In this document: positions 17,371-24,775 of the stretch, in pieces
How positions within the stretch are numbered: the first letter of the stretch is position 1
How the letters are laid out: every line of letters begins with the position of its first letter
Assembly: GCA_019234295.1 (NCBI GenBank)
Contig: JAFALK010000028.1
Location: forward strand, 1 to 64,000
Reading direction: 5' to 3'
Length of the DNA stretch: 64,000 bases
DNA from: Roseateles sp.
Lineage (GTDB): Bacteria; Pseudomonadota; Gammaproteobacteria; Burkholderiales; Burkholderiaceae_C
The notes under the pieces: model-generated
Told to the model about the DNA's origin: nothing
What the model saw: only the letters and a program-made list of their open reading frames with translations
Databases searched by the model: none
Program-made: the position numbers and the translations under genes

Positions 17371-19747
17371 CGCGTTCCCCGCGCAGCAGCCAATGCGACA
17401 GGGCAGGAATCAGAAGCACCGCCCCCACCATGTTCCACATGAACATGAAGGCCAGCAGCAGGCCCATGTCGGCCTGGAACTTGATCGGGCTGAAGGCCCA
17501 GGTCGCCACGCCCGCGGCCAGGGTCACGCCCACGAGCACGACCACCTTGCCGGTGAACTGCAGCGAGCGACGATAGGCCTCGGCCAGCGTCCGGCCGGCG
17601 CGCTGCTCGGCCAGCTGCACGGAGAGCAGGTAGAGCGCGTAGTCGATGCCGATGCCCACGCCCAGCGCGATCACCGGCAGTGTGGCCACCTTGACGCCCA
17701 GGCCCAGCCCCACCATCAGCGCCTCGCACAGCACCGAAGTGATGACCAGCGGCACCACGGCCACGACCACGGCGCGCCAGGAGCGGAAGGTCAGGAAGCA
17801 CAGGCCGACCACGGCCGCGTAGACGAGCAGCAGCATCTGGTCCCAGGCCTTCTTCACCACGACATTGGTCGCAGCCTCGATGCCAGCGCTGCCGGCGGCG
17901 AGCAGGAAGTGGCGATCGGCCGTGTCGTGCTCGCGGGCGAAGGCCTCTGCCACGGCCGAGACCTCGGCCAGCGTGTCGGAGCGGTGATCGGCCAGGTAGG
18001 CGATCACGGGCATCACCGAGCACTCGGTGTTGAAGAGATCCGGGTTGTTGACGCTGGCTTGCTGGGCCGCGTAGTTGAGCGCGTCCTGGTTGCGCGCCAG
18101 CGTCATCCACTTGGGCGAGCCCTCGTTGGCGCCGGCCGTGATCTGGCGCACGGCATTGGTCAGCGCCAGCGTGGTCTGCACGCCGGGCAGTTGTTGCAGC
18201 GACCAGGCCAGGCGATCGGCCTCGATCAGGGTCTCATATTTGAGGCAGCCCTCGGGTGGCGTCTTGACCATCACCGCAAAGGTGTCGCTGGAAAGCGTGT
18301 AGTGCTCGGTGATGTAGGCGTTGTCGCGGTTGTAGCGCGACTCGGGCCGCAGCTCGGGGGCGCCGGGGTCGAGGTCGCCGATTTGCAGGTGCCGGCTCGC
18401 CGCGAACGCGCCGCCCAGCAGCAGGGCGGCCACGGCCAGTGTCGCGAGCGCCCAGCGCCGCTCGGTGAAGCGCGCCAGCTTCGCGAAGAAGCGATTGGTG
18501 GGGGCCTCGGGCGATTCGGCCGCCAGGGCGCGCGCCGCGGCAGCGGGGCTCACGCCCACATAGGACAGCAGCACCGGCAGCAGCAGCAGATTGGTGAAGA
18601 TCAGCACGGCCACGCCGACCGAGGCGGTCAGGGCCAGGTCCTTGATGACGGCAATGTCGATGACCATCAGCACGCCGAAGCCCACGGCGTCGGCCAGCAG
18701 GGCCGTGAGGCCGGCCATGAACAGGCGCCGGAAGGTAAAGCGCGCCGCCACCAGCCGGTGCGCGCCGCGGCCGATGTCTTGCATGATGCCGTTCATCTTC
18801 TGCGCTCCGTGGCTCACGCCGATGGCGAAGACCAGGAAGGGCACGAGGATGGAATACGGGTCGAGCTCGAAGCCCATCAGAGCCACGGCGCCGAGCTGCC
18901 ACAGCACCGCCACCAGGGAGCAGGCGATCACGAGCACGGTGCTGCGCACGCAGCGCGTGTAGCCCCAGAGGATGACGGCGGCCACGGCAGCTGCGATGCC
19001 GAAGTACAGGGCCACCTGCTGCAGGCCCTTGATCAGCTCGCCGACCAGCTTGGCGAATCCGATCACGTGCAGGTCCACCTTGCCGCGGACCTCGTGCTTG
19101 GCGCGCAGCCCGTCTAGCGCCGCAGTCAGGGCGCGGTAGTCGATGGGCTGGCCGTCGGCGTCCCGCTCGAGCAGCGGCACGACGAGCATGCTGGACTTGA
19201 AATCCGTGCCGACCAGGCTGCCGACGATGCCGGCGCGCGCGATGTTGGCGCGCAGTTGCTCGGTGGTGACGGGCGAGCCGTCGAAGTTGTCGGGCATCAC
19301 GGGGCCGCCGCGAAAGCCCTCTTCCGTGACTTCGTTCCAGCGCACGCCCGGTGCCCAGAGCGATTTCATCCAGGCCCGATCCACGCCGGGCATGAGGAAG
19401 AGCTCGTCGTGTATCTCGCGCAGCTCCTGCTCGTAAGCGGCACCGAAGATGTCGCCTTCGCGCGCGGCCACGACGACGCGCAACGAGTTGCCCAAGCCGC
19501 GCAGCTCGGCCTTGTTCTCCAGGTAGGCCTGGATGTAGGGGTGACTGCGCGGGATCATCTTCTCGAAGCTGGCGTTCAGGCGCAGCTTCGACACGGCCGC
19601 CCAGCCCAGCAGCAGGCTCACGAGCAGGCACAGCACGAGGAAGAGGCGGCGGTTGTTGAAGACCAGACGCTCGACGGCGGAGCCGGTGCGCGGATCGAAA
19701 TGTTCGAGCGCGCCGGGCGGCGCCTCCTTGGACGACGGAGCGAGCAT
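17357..19747 (-). CDS. RND superfamily (MMPL/COG1033) transporter
   Basis: 796 residues with the RND layout: one TM at about 33-52, a periplasmic loop with FEKMIPRSHPYIQAYLEN, a five-helix membrane block (~240-420), a second TM and loop, and a second helix block to the end with GIGIDYALYLLS. This is the MMPL-like branch, whose members move lipids or hydrophobic compounds. It is encoded with DUF1302, DUF1329 and YCF48 proteins, a set repeatedly found together in Gammaproteobacteria and Betaproteobacteria and suspected to traffic a hydrophobic substrate across the envelope; that role is inference. It overlaps the GGDEF/EAL gene by 14 bp. Confidence 0.88.
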   Translation of the reverse strand: MLAPSSKEAPPGALEHFDPRTGSAVERLVFNNRRLFLVLCLLVSLLLGWAAVSKLRLNASFEKMIPRSHPYIQAYLENKAELRGLGNSLRVVVAAREGDIFGAAYEQELREIHDELFLMPGVDRAWMKSLWAPGVRWNEVTEEGFRGGPVMPDNFDGSPVTTEQLRANIARAGIVGSLVGTDFKSSMLVVPLLERDADGQPIDYRALTAALDGLRAKHEVRGKVDLHVIGFAKLVGELIKGLQQVALYFGIAAAVAAVILWGYTRCVRSTVLVIACSLVAVLWQLGAVALMGFELDPYSILVPFLVFAIGVSHGAQKMNGIMQDIGRGAHRLVAARFTFRRLFMAGLTALLADAVGFGVLMVIDIAVIKDLALTASVGVAVLIFTNLLLLPVLLSYVGVSPAAAARALAAESPEAPTNRFFAKLARFTERRWALATLAVAALLLGGAFAASRHLQIGDLDPGAPELRPESRYNRDNAYITEHYTLSSDTFAVMVKTPPEGCLKYETLIEADRLAWSLQQLPGVQTTLALTNAVRQITAGANEGSPKWMTLARNQDALNYAAQQASVNNPDLFNTECSVMPVIAYLADHRSDTLAEVSAVAEAFAREHDTADRHFLLAAGSAGIEAATNVVVKKAWDQMLLLVYAAVVGLCFLTFRSWRAVVVAVVPLVITSVLCEALMVGLGLGVKVATLPVIALGVGIGIDYALYLLSVQLAEQRAGRTLAEAYRRSLQFTGKVVVLVGVTLAAGVATWAFSPIKFQADMGLLLAFMFMWNMVGAVLLIPALSHWLLRGERGVVG

Positions 19748-19759
19748 GGGAAAAGCTTG

Positions 19760-20737
19760 TTAGGGTTGGACCAGCACGCCGCGCGGGCCGGCGGTGACGA
19801 GGCCCTGGGGCCCGGCCAGCAGGGCCGAGACCGGCTGGGTGCGCAGCAGCGGAGCGAAGCTGTGCGCGCCATCGCGGCTGACCAGCACATGACCGGCCTG
19901 GCTGGCGAGCAGCCAGCGGCCATCGGGCGTGCGGCTGCTGGCCGTCAGGCCGACCTGCAAGCCGGTCTCAAGCGGCTCCCAGCTGCGGCCAGCGTCGGAG
20001 GAGCGCAGCGCGTGGCCGCGCAGGCCGTGAATCAGCAGCGTGTCGCCGTCCCCGCTGATGCCGAACAGAGTGCCGGCATAGGGTTGGGACAGGGCCTCGT
20101 AGCGTCCCTTCTCGCTCAGGCGCAGCAACAGGCCTTGCTCGCCCACGACATAGACGCGGCCACCGATACCGCGCACGCCGTAGAGGTGCAGCTTCTTGGG
20201 GTTGTCGCTTAGACCCTCCTCAGACAGCCAATGCTGGCCGCCGTCGCTGGTGTGCAGCAGCAGGCCGAAGGCACCGACCGCCCAGCCCTCCTCGGCGTTG
20301 GCAAACCAGATGTCGAGCAGCGGGTTCTCAGCTCCTTGCGGGCCGAGCATGCGGCCGTCGAACTGGTGGTGCCAGCTGCGACCGCCGTCGCTGCTGTGCA
20401 GGATCACGCCGTCATGGCCGGCGGCCCAGCCGCTGTGTGCATCGGGGAAGCTCAGCGCCACCAGGTCGGAGCTCACCGGCACGCTGGCCTGGTGCCAGCT
20501 CGCGCCGCCGTCCTCCGAGCGCAGCACATGGCCGCGGGAGCCGGCCGCCACGAGGGCGTTGCCGGCGCGGGCCAGGGCGGCGAGCGGCGTGTGCGCGGCC
20601 AGCGCGCTCTCGCGCGCCGGAGTGTCGAGCACGTCGCGAAACGCAGCCCCCTCGGCAGCACCGGCCGCGGGCAGGGCCGCGGCCAGGGCCAGGGCCAGGG
20701 CCAGGGCCAGGGCCAGCATCAACAGCGTGGCACGCAT
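19760..20737 (-). CDS. YCF48-related / BNR-repeat secreted beta-propeller protein
   Basis: 325 residues. The signal peptide contains an extended Leu-Ala run (LALALALALALAAALPAAGAA) coded by a 6-bp tandem repeat. The mature part has repeated BNR motifs of the S-x-D-G-G-x-x-W type (SEDGGASWH, SSDGGRSWH, TSDGGQHWL, SSDAGRSWE) alternating with GWAAGHDGVIL-like blades, as in Ycf48 photosystem assembly factors and their bacterial relatives. In the DUF1302/DUF1329/RND gene set this protein is thought to be a periplasmic or outer-surface partner. It lies 12 bp before the RND gene and 5 bp after DUF1329. Confidence 0.85.
   Translation of the reverse strand: MRATLLMLALALALALALAAALPAAGAAEGAAFRDVLDTPARESALAAHTPLAALARAGNALVAAGSRGHVLRSEDGGASWHQASVPVSSDLVALSFPDAHSGWAAGHDGVILHSSDGGRSWHHQFDGRMLGPQGAENPLLDIWFANAEEGWAVGAFGLLLHTSDGGQHWLSEEGLSDNPKKLHLYGVRGIGGRVYVVGEQGLLLRLSEKGRYEALSQPYAGTLFGISGDGDTLLIHGLRGHALRSSDAGRSWEPLETGLQVGLTASSRTPDGRWLLASQAGHVLVSRDGAHSFAPLLRTQPVSALLAGPQGLVTAGPRGVLVQP
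20682..20717 (-). repeat. 6-bp tandem repeat (gccagg) in a signal peptide
   Basis: Five perfect gccagg units (20682-20711) plus one variant. They encode the (Leu-Ala)n core of the YCF48 protein signal peptide, so slippage would lengthen or shorten the hydrophobic core in two-residue steps. Confidence 0.9.
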
Positions 20738-20742
20738 CGTCT

Positions 20743-22098
20743 TCAGCGCACGCCGGCGCCGGCCAGCGAGTCAGGCGACCACTCACGCTCGGACTGCGGC
20801 TTGGTGTGGCGCAGGCCGCCGGTCTCGGCGGTGAAGCCGGTCAGCGAGTAGATACCGCTCACGAGGTCGTAGATGCCGAACATGTCGGTGTAGGGCGCGG
20901 GCAGGTCGTAGCTTGGAGCCATGTACGCATAGCCCGTGCGGTAGAGCTGGCCGCGCGCGTCGTAGGACTCGGCGGCCAGGACGGCCCAGGAGTCCTCGTC
21001 GAGGTAGAAGGTGCGCTTGCTGTAGACATGGCGCTTGCCTTGACGCAGCGTCGCCTCGACGACCCACACGCGGTGCAGCTCCCAGCGCACGAGGTCCGGG
21101 TTCAGGTGCTTGGGCTTGAGCAGATCGTCTTGCTTGGCGCCGTAGACTGCCACGTAGTCGTTGTAGGGAACGTACATCTCCTTCTTGCCCACGAGCTTGA
21201 AGTCGAAGCGGTCCATGGAACCGTTGAACAGGAAGGTGTCGTCAAAGGTCGACGCACCGGCCGTTCCCGGGTTCGGCGTGTCGAAGGCGAGATCAGGTGC
21301 CACCTTGACGCGGCGCTGGCCCGGCAGGTAGGTCCAGGCGCGGCGCTCCTTCTGACCCATGTCCAGCGGGTCGACGATCAGCACACCCTCGCCGGCGCGG
21401 CGGGCTGGGCCGGTGTAGTTGAGCTTGATGCGCCAGTAGGTGTCGGCGCTGGTCTTGGAAGCATCCCAGTACGGATACTCCTGCACGCTCATGCCTTCGG
21501 TGGCGAGCACGGCGCGACCGCTGGCGTCCACGGTCAGGTTGCGGTATTTGGCCTCGTAGGCCTGGCCGTTGAAGCGCAGCAGGTGGTTCCACATCGCCTC
21601 ATAGCCGTTCTTCGGGATGGGGAAGGGGAAGCCGGCGTGCGCCTCGGCGATCGAGCGGCCGTCGTTCGGCGTTTTGGCCTTGACGGCGATCTTGGCCGTG
21701 TTGTCGGTCAGCCACTTGGGGAAGGCGACGCTGCGCTGGGTCGGGTAGACGTCGATGCGAAAGCTCGGGTACTTCTGCATCAGCGCCTTCGTGCCCTCGG
21801 TCAGTTGCCCGGCGTGCTGCGCCATGTTCTTGGCATCGATGGACAGGCGTGGCTTGTCGGCGGCGAAGGGGTTGGGGCGGATGCCGTCGCCGGCCTTGAA
21901 GCCGGGCGGCGCCTGGGTCAGGCCGCCGGTGTAGGCGGGAATGCTGCCGTCCTTGTTGCCGGCCTTTTCGGCGCCGACGGCGGTCAGCGTGGTGCCGAGC
22001 TGCTTGGCCTCGTCCGCCGTGATGGCGGCGAAGGCAGGCAGGCAGCCGGCGGCCATCAGGGCGATCAGGAAGTTGGAATAAGTGGTCTTGCCGTTCAT
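20743..22098 (-). CDS. DUF1329 (LolB-like fold) envelope protein
   Basis: 451 residues. The start MNGKTTYSNFLIALMAAGCLPAFA is a signal peptide; ATG 22098 has an upstream GGAGAC ribosome site. The mature protein shows DUF1329 features: KDGSIPAYTGGLTQAPPGFK near the N-terminus, RRAWTYLPGQRRVKVAPDLAFD and the C-terminal YDARGQLYRTGYAY. DUF1329 proteins have an all-beta fold like the lipoprotein carrier LolB and are nearly always encoded with DUF1302, supporting a role in carrying a hydrophobic ligand through the periplasm (inference). It starts 11 bp after the DUF1302 gene. Confidence 0.88.
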   Translation of the reverse strand: MNGKTTYSNFLIALMAAGCLPAFAAITADEAKQLGTTLTAVGAEKAGNKDGSIPAYTGGLTQAPPGFKAGDGIRPNPFAADKPRLSIDAKNMAQHAGQLTEGTKALMQKYPSFRIDVYPTQRSVAFPKWLTDNTAKIAVKAKTPNDGRSIAEAHAGFPFPIPKNGYEAMWNHLLRFNGQAYEAKYRNLTVDASGRAVLATEGMSVQEYPYWDASKTSADTYWRIKLNYTGPARRAGEGVLIVDPLDMGQKERRAWTYLPGQRRVKVAPDLAFDTPNPGTAGASTFDDTFLFNGSMDRFDFKLVGKKEMYVPYNDYVAVYGAKQDDLLKPKHLNPDLVRWELHRVWVVEATLRQGKRHVYSKRTFYLDEDSWAVLAAESYDARGQLYRTGYAYMAPSYDLPAPYTDMFGIYDLVSGIYSLTGFTAETGGLRHTKPQSEREWSPDSLAGAGVR

Positions 22099-22109
22099 GG
22101 ACAGTCTCC

Positions 22110-23771
22110 TCAGAACGTGGTCTTGAAAGTGAAGCTCATGAAGCCGCGGTCCTTGAGCAGGGTGGTGAAGCCGTTCTGCGAGGTGACGGCGGTACCGTTG
22201 TCCTTGTAGGCGCCGACGAATCCGACGTACTTGATGTCGATGCGATAGCGCTGCTGCAGGTCCAGCCCGAAGCCGGCGCTGAGGTTGCCCATCTTCTCGT
22301 TGCCGCCGAACACGGTGGCGGCATTGCCCTTGAGGCCCACCGAGTAAGTCAGGGGCATGCTCAGGTCCACGCCGGGGACGACCTGGAACCAGTTCGGGGT
22401 GAAGCCCGCGCCGATGCCAACATATGAGTGCGTGCTGCAGCCGTCCCACATGTCCTTGCCGACGCAGGGCTTGTAGCCCACGGCATTGAAAAGGTCGGCG
22501 CCGCTGCGCACCTTGGTGTACTCGGACCAGGTCAGTTCGGCCATCCAGCTTGCGGAGTCGAACACGGGCGTCTTGGCGATGGTGCCGATGGCGTTGACCA
22601 GCGCGTGGGCGGTGTCGCCGCGCGGGCCCTTGGTCTCGCCCTGCGCGGGCAGGCCCGGTGATATGCCCAGCACCTGGGCGGACAGGGGCGTGTTGCGACG
22701 GATCGAGGCCTCGGCGCCCACGCTCACGCCCATGATGCTCTTGGCCAGGCTCACGCCGTAGAGCTTGATGCCGTCGGCGTAGATGAGGTTGTACTGGCTC
22801 GCCTTGGGCGCGACCTTGGTGATGAAGCTTTGCGGCATCTTGTCCGCGAAGTCACGCACGTAAAAGCCCAGGGTGCCGTCCAGCCACTCGGGGCTCCAGC
22901 GTGCCGACAGGCCCCATTCGCCGTGCTGCTTGGGCTGCGCGTCGGGTCCGTGGGCGGCAAAGCCCAGGCCCGCGGAGATGAACTGGCGCTGCGGGCCGTT
23001 GAAGGCGAAGTCCACCGGACCGAGGTAGGTGCCGCCTTCGGGGTAGCGGAAGGACTCCCACTCCAGCATGTACTGGCCAGCCAGCGAAAGCTCGTTGGAC
23101 ACCTGCGCCTGCATCGAGAGCTGATTCAAGGGGCGGAACAGCTCCTTGGCCTCGACGCCCGGCGTGGCAAAGCCCTTCTGCAGGTCGAGCGGGTTCTGTG
23201 CGTAGGCCACGCTGTGCAGATTGCCGTTCAGCAGGAGCGACTCGCCCCAGTACACCGTGTGGCGGCCCAGCTTGGCCTGAACGGGCACGTCGCCGATGTC
23301 AGTGCCGCCGAAGACGAAGGCGTCGAGGAACTCGCCCGAGGGGCCCGCGTAGAAGCGCTGGATGTAGGGGCTGTAGACGTGATTTGGGTAGCTCGGGATG
23401 GCCGAGAACGGCGGGTTGGGGTTGCTCTGGCTCGTGGCGCCATAGGCGAAGTCGCGCCAGGCGGTGCCGCTCACGCGCGCACCGAAGCGCTTCTTCCAGA
23501 CGAGGTCGAACTCGCTGAGCACGTCGAAGCGCTCAGCCACGGCCTGGTCCTTGTCGAAGCTGTAGGTGCCTTCGTCTGCGATGGCCGAATTGCCGATCTT
23601 GGTGTCGCGTGCCTGGACGCGCTCCGCGAAATTGAAGCGCACCGTGGTGTCCAGGCGCATCGTGAGGTCGGTGTTGCCGGTGTCGATGTCGGCGGCGCCG
23701 GCCTGGGCGCAGGCGGCCAGGGCCAGGACTGCGGCGGCGCAGCGCGTCTTCTTGAACGAATATAGGGTCAC
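22110..23771 (-). CDS. DUF1302 outer-membrane beta-barrel protein
   Basis: 553 residues. GTG start at 23771 with GGAG seven bases upstream and a signal peptide ending QAGAA. The rest has the alternating beta-strand texture of an outer-membrane barrel, with family pieces RHTVYWGESLL, NPLDLQKG, ARWSPEWLDGTLGFYVRDF and a C-terminal Phe (FKTTF) suited to the BAM machinery. DUF1302 proteins are believed to be channels for hydrophobic compounds. It heads the DUF1302-DUF1329-YCF48-RND-GGDEF/EAL operon. It is only distantly like the two DUF1302 proteins at 38 and 51 kb. Confidence 0.88.
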   Translation of the reverse strand: MTLYSFKKTRCAAAVLALAACAQAGAADIDTGNTDLTMRLDTTVRFNFAERVQARDTKIGNSAIADEGTYSFDKDQAVAERFDVLSEFDLVWKKRFGARVSGTAWRDFAYGATSQSNPNPPFSAIPSYPNHVYSPYIQRFYAGPSGEFLDAFVFGGTDIGDVPVQAKLGRHTVYWGESLLLNGNLHSVAYAQNPLDLQKGFATPGVEAKELFRPLNQLSMQAQVSNELSLAGQYMLEWESFRYPEGGTYLGPVDFAFNGPQRQFISAGLGFAAHGPDAQPKQHGEWGLSARWSPEWLDGTLGFYVRDFADKMPQSFITKVAPKASQYNLIYADGIKLYGVSLAKSIMGVSVGAEASIRRNTPLSAQVLGISPGLPAQGETKGPRGDTAHALVNAIGTIAKTPVFDSASWMAELTWSEYTKVRSGADLFNAVGYKPCVGKDMWDGCSTHSYVGIGAGFTPNWFQVVPGVDLSMPLTYSVGLKGNAATVFGGNEKMGNLSAGFGLDLQQRYRIDIKYVGFVGAYKDNGTAVTSQNGFTTLLKDRGFMSFTFKTTF

Positions 23772-23834
23772 GGTGTCTCCGGTTCTAAGAGGTCTGGAAT
23801 CCGAAAAATTCTGCGAGTCCAGTCCTCTCGATCC

Positions 23835-23853
23835 CCCCCTCTTGGCTGGGGGG
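23835..23853. promoter_or_regulatory. G/C-run palindrome CCCCCTCT-N4-TGGGGGG, second copy
   Basis: CCCCCTCT (23835-23842), TGGC, TGGGGGG (23847-23853), 64 bp upstream of the DUF1302 operon start. Half-sites and spacing are identical to the copy at 13454. Confidence 0.5.
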
Positions 23854-23883
23854 CACTGGGCCGGGCATCCACCGATTCGCGGG

Positions 23884-24405
23884 TTAGATCACGAAGCCTT
23901 TGTCCGACTCGTGCAGCGGCTCGCGGCACATGCAGCTGGCACCTCCTCCATCGCAGACCATGCGTGCCGGCAGCGCGCCGGCCGCCTCGCCCGCGCCCCG
24001 GGGCGGTCGGGTCCACGGCAGGGGGGCGTGCTGACAGAGGCCGTCGGCCGCCACGGGCACCGCGCAAATCGCGCCGCGCAGCGGCGGCGGCTCCTGCGCA
24101 AGGGGCCACAGCAAGACGAAATGACCAGCGGATCTGGCGTTCATCTCGACCAGGAAGCAGGATGCAGGAAGCAGGAAGCAGGATGCCGGCGAGGCCAGCG
24201 AGGGCAGCGAGACCTTCAGCTTGGAGAGCAAGGATGAGGCCGACTCCAGCTTCGCCGCGTCACAGCAGCGCGCCGGGTCGTCGAGCCCAACAGGGACGTC
24301 CTGCGCCGAATGGCTGTGCAGGCTGTGCAGGCTGTGCAGGCTGTGCAGGCTGTGCAGGCTGAGGAACGGCTGCGCAAGCGTAGGCGTCATCATTGCGGCA
24401 GGCAT
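23884..24405 (-). CDS. Hypothetical protein carrying two tandem-repeat tracts
   Basis: I do not recognise this gene. An open frame of 173 codons starts at ATG 24405 (AAGAAAG-type ribosome site five bases upstream) and ends TAA at 23884. Third positions are strongly G/C, as in real genes here, most clearly in the last 80 codons. The product has a (Leu-His-Ser)5 run near residues 16-31, a heptamer-coded Pro-Ala-Ser-Cys-Phe-Leu repeat around residue 75-87, and a Cys-containing C-terminus (VCDGGGASCMCREPL). Both tracts are tandem repeats at DNA level. The 7-bp one is not a multiple of three, so copy change would shift the frame. It could instead be a decaying gene. Confidence 0.5.
   Translation of the reverse strand: MPAAMMTPTLAQPFLSLHSLHSLHSLHSLHSHSAQDVPVGLDDPARCCDAAKLESASSLLSKLKVSLPSLASPASCFLLPASCFLVEMNARSAGHFVLLWPLAQEPPPLRGAICAVPVAADGLCQHAPLPWTRPPRGAGEAAGALPARMVCDGGGASCMCREPLHESDKGFVI
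24152..24186 (-). repeat. 7-bp tandem repeat (AGGAAGC/AGGATGC x5) inside a coding frame
   Basis: Five heptamers in the order AGGAAGC, AGGATGC, AGGAAGC, AGGAAGC, AGGATGC. The unit length is not divisible by three, so slippage would switch the reading frame of the surrounding hypothetical gene. Confidence 0.9.
24313..24360 (-). repeat. 9-bp tandem repeat (gctgtgcag x5)
   Basis: Five perfect copies from 24313 to 24357 plus three bases. Read on the minus strand they encode Leu-His-Ser repeats in the hypothetical protein. There are no spacers, so this is not a CRISPR. Confidence 0.92.
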
Positions 24406-24775
24406 GCGGACTTTCTTTGCTGCCTGCACTTGCGCTCCAGCATGCGGCGGATGCGCAACAGCGCGAGCGAGCGCGACCCCCACCGCGCGTGAACAAATCC
24501 CCAGCGCCCCGGCTCGCATGCAGCACCCCCGGCCAAGCCCCATGCATCGACAGACCCGGCATGCCTAGAGTTGCGTCACCACGTCGCCAAGCACCCGCGC
24601 AGCGATCGATGGATACAAGTCAGCAGGGAGAAACGTCGCAGCCACGGGCCCGCAGTGCCGTCGCTCGCAGCGTTTGGATTGCAGTTGCAGTCGCAGTACA
24701 TGCCCGTCAGGCGGTGGGTCTCGGTCGGAAACGACCGGCCGGCGTCGACGCTTGCTACCGAATTCCCGGACGACG
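24406..24775. other. 370-bp intergenic region with a GAAA-tetraloop hairpin
   Basis: No convincing gene. It separates the minus-strand hypothetical from the plus-strand HD-GYP-like gene and should hold both promoters. One clear structure is CGGTCG (24722-24727), GAAA, CGACCG (24732-24737), a perfect 6-bp stem capped by a GNRA tetraloop, 38 bases before the next ATG. The known c-di-GMP riboswitch architecture could not be matched around it. Confidence 0.45.

Noticed and set aside
23768-24109. Alternative 113-codon minus-strand frame overlapping the DUF1302 start
   Set aside because: It is Arg/Pro-rich, runs into the DUF1302 start region and lacks the third-position GC pattern shown by the frame ending at 23884.
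24313-24360. CRISPR-like array
   Set aside because: The units are 9 bp, contiguous and without spacers, so this is a simple tandem repeat.
24680-24775. c-di-GMP riboswitch upstream of the HD-GYP-like gene
   Set aside because: A GNRA-capped hairpin is present, but the conserved core and the second helix with its receptor could not be found.
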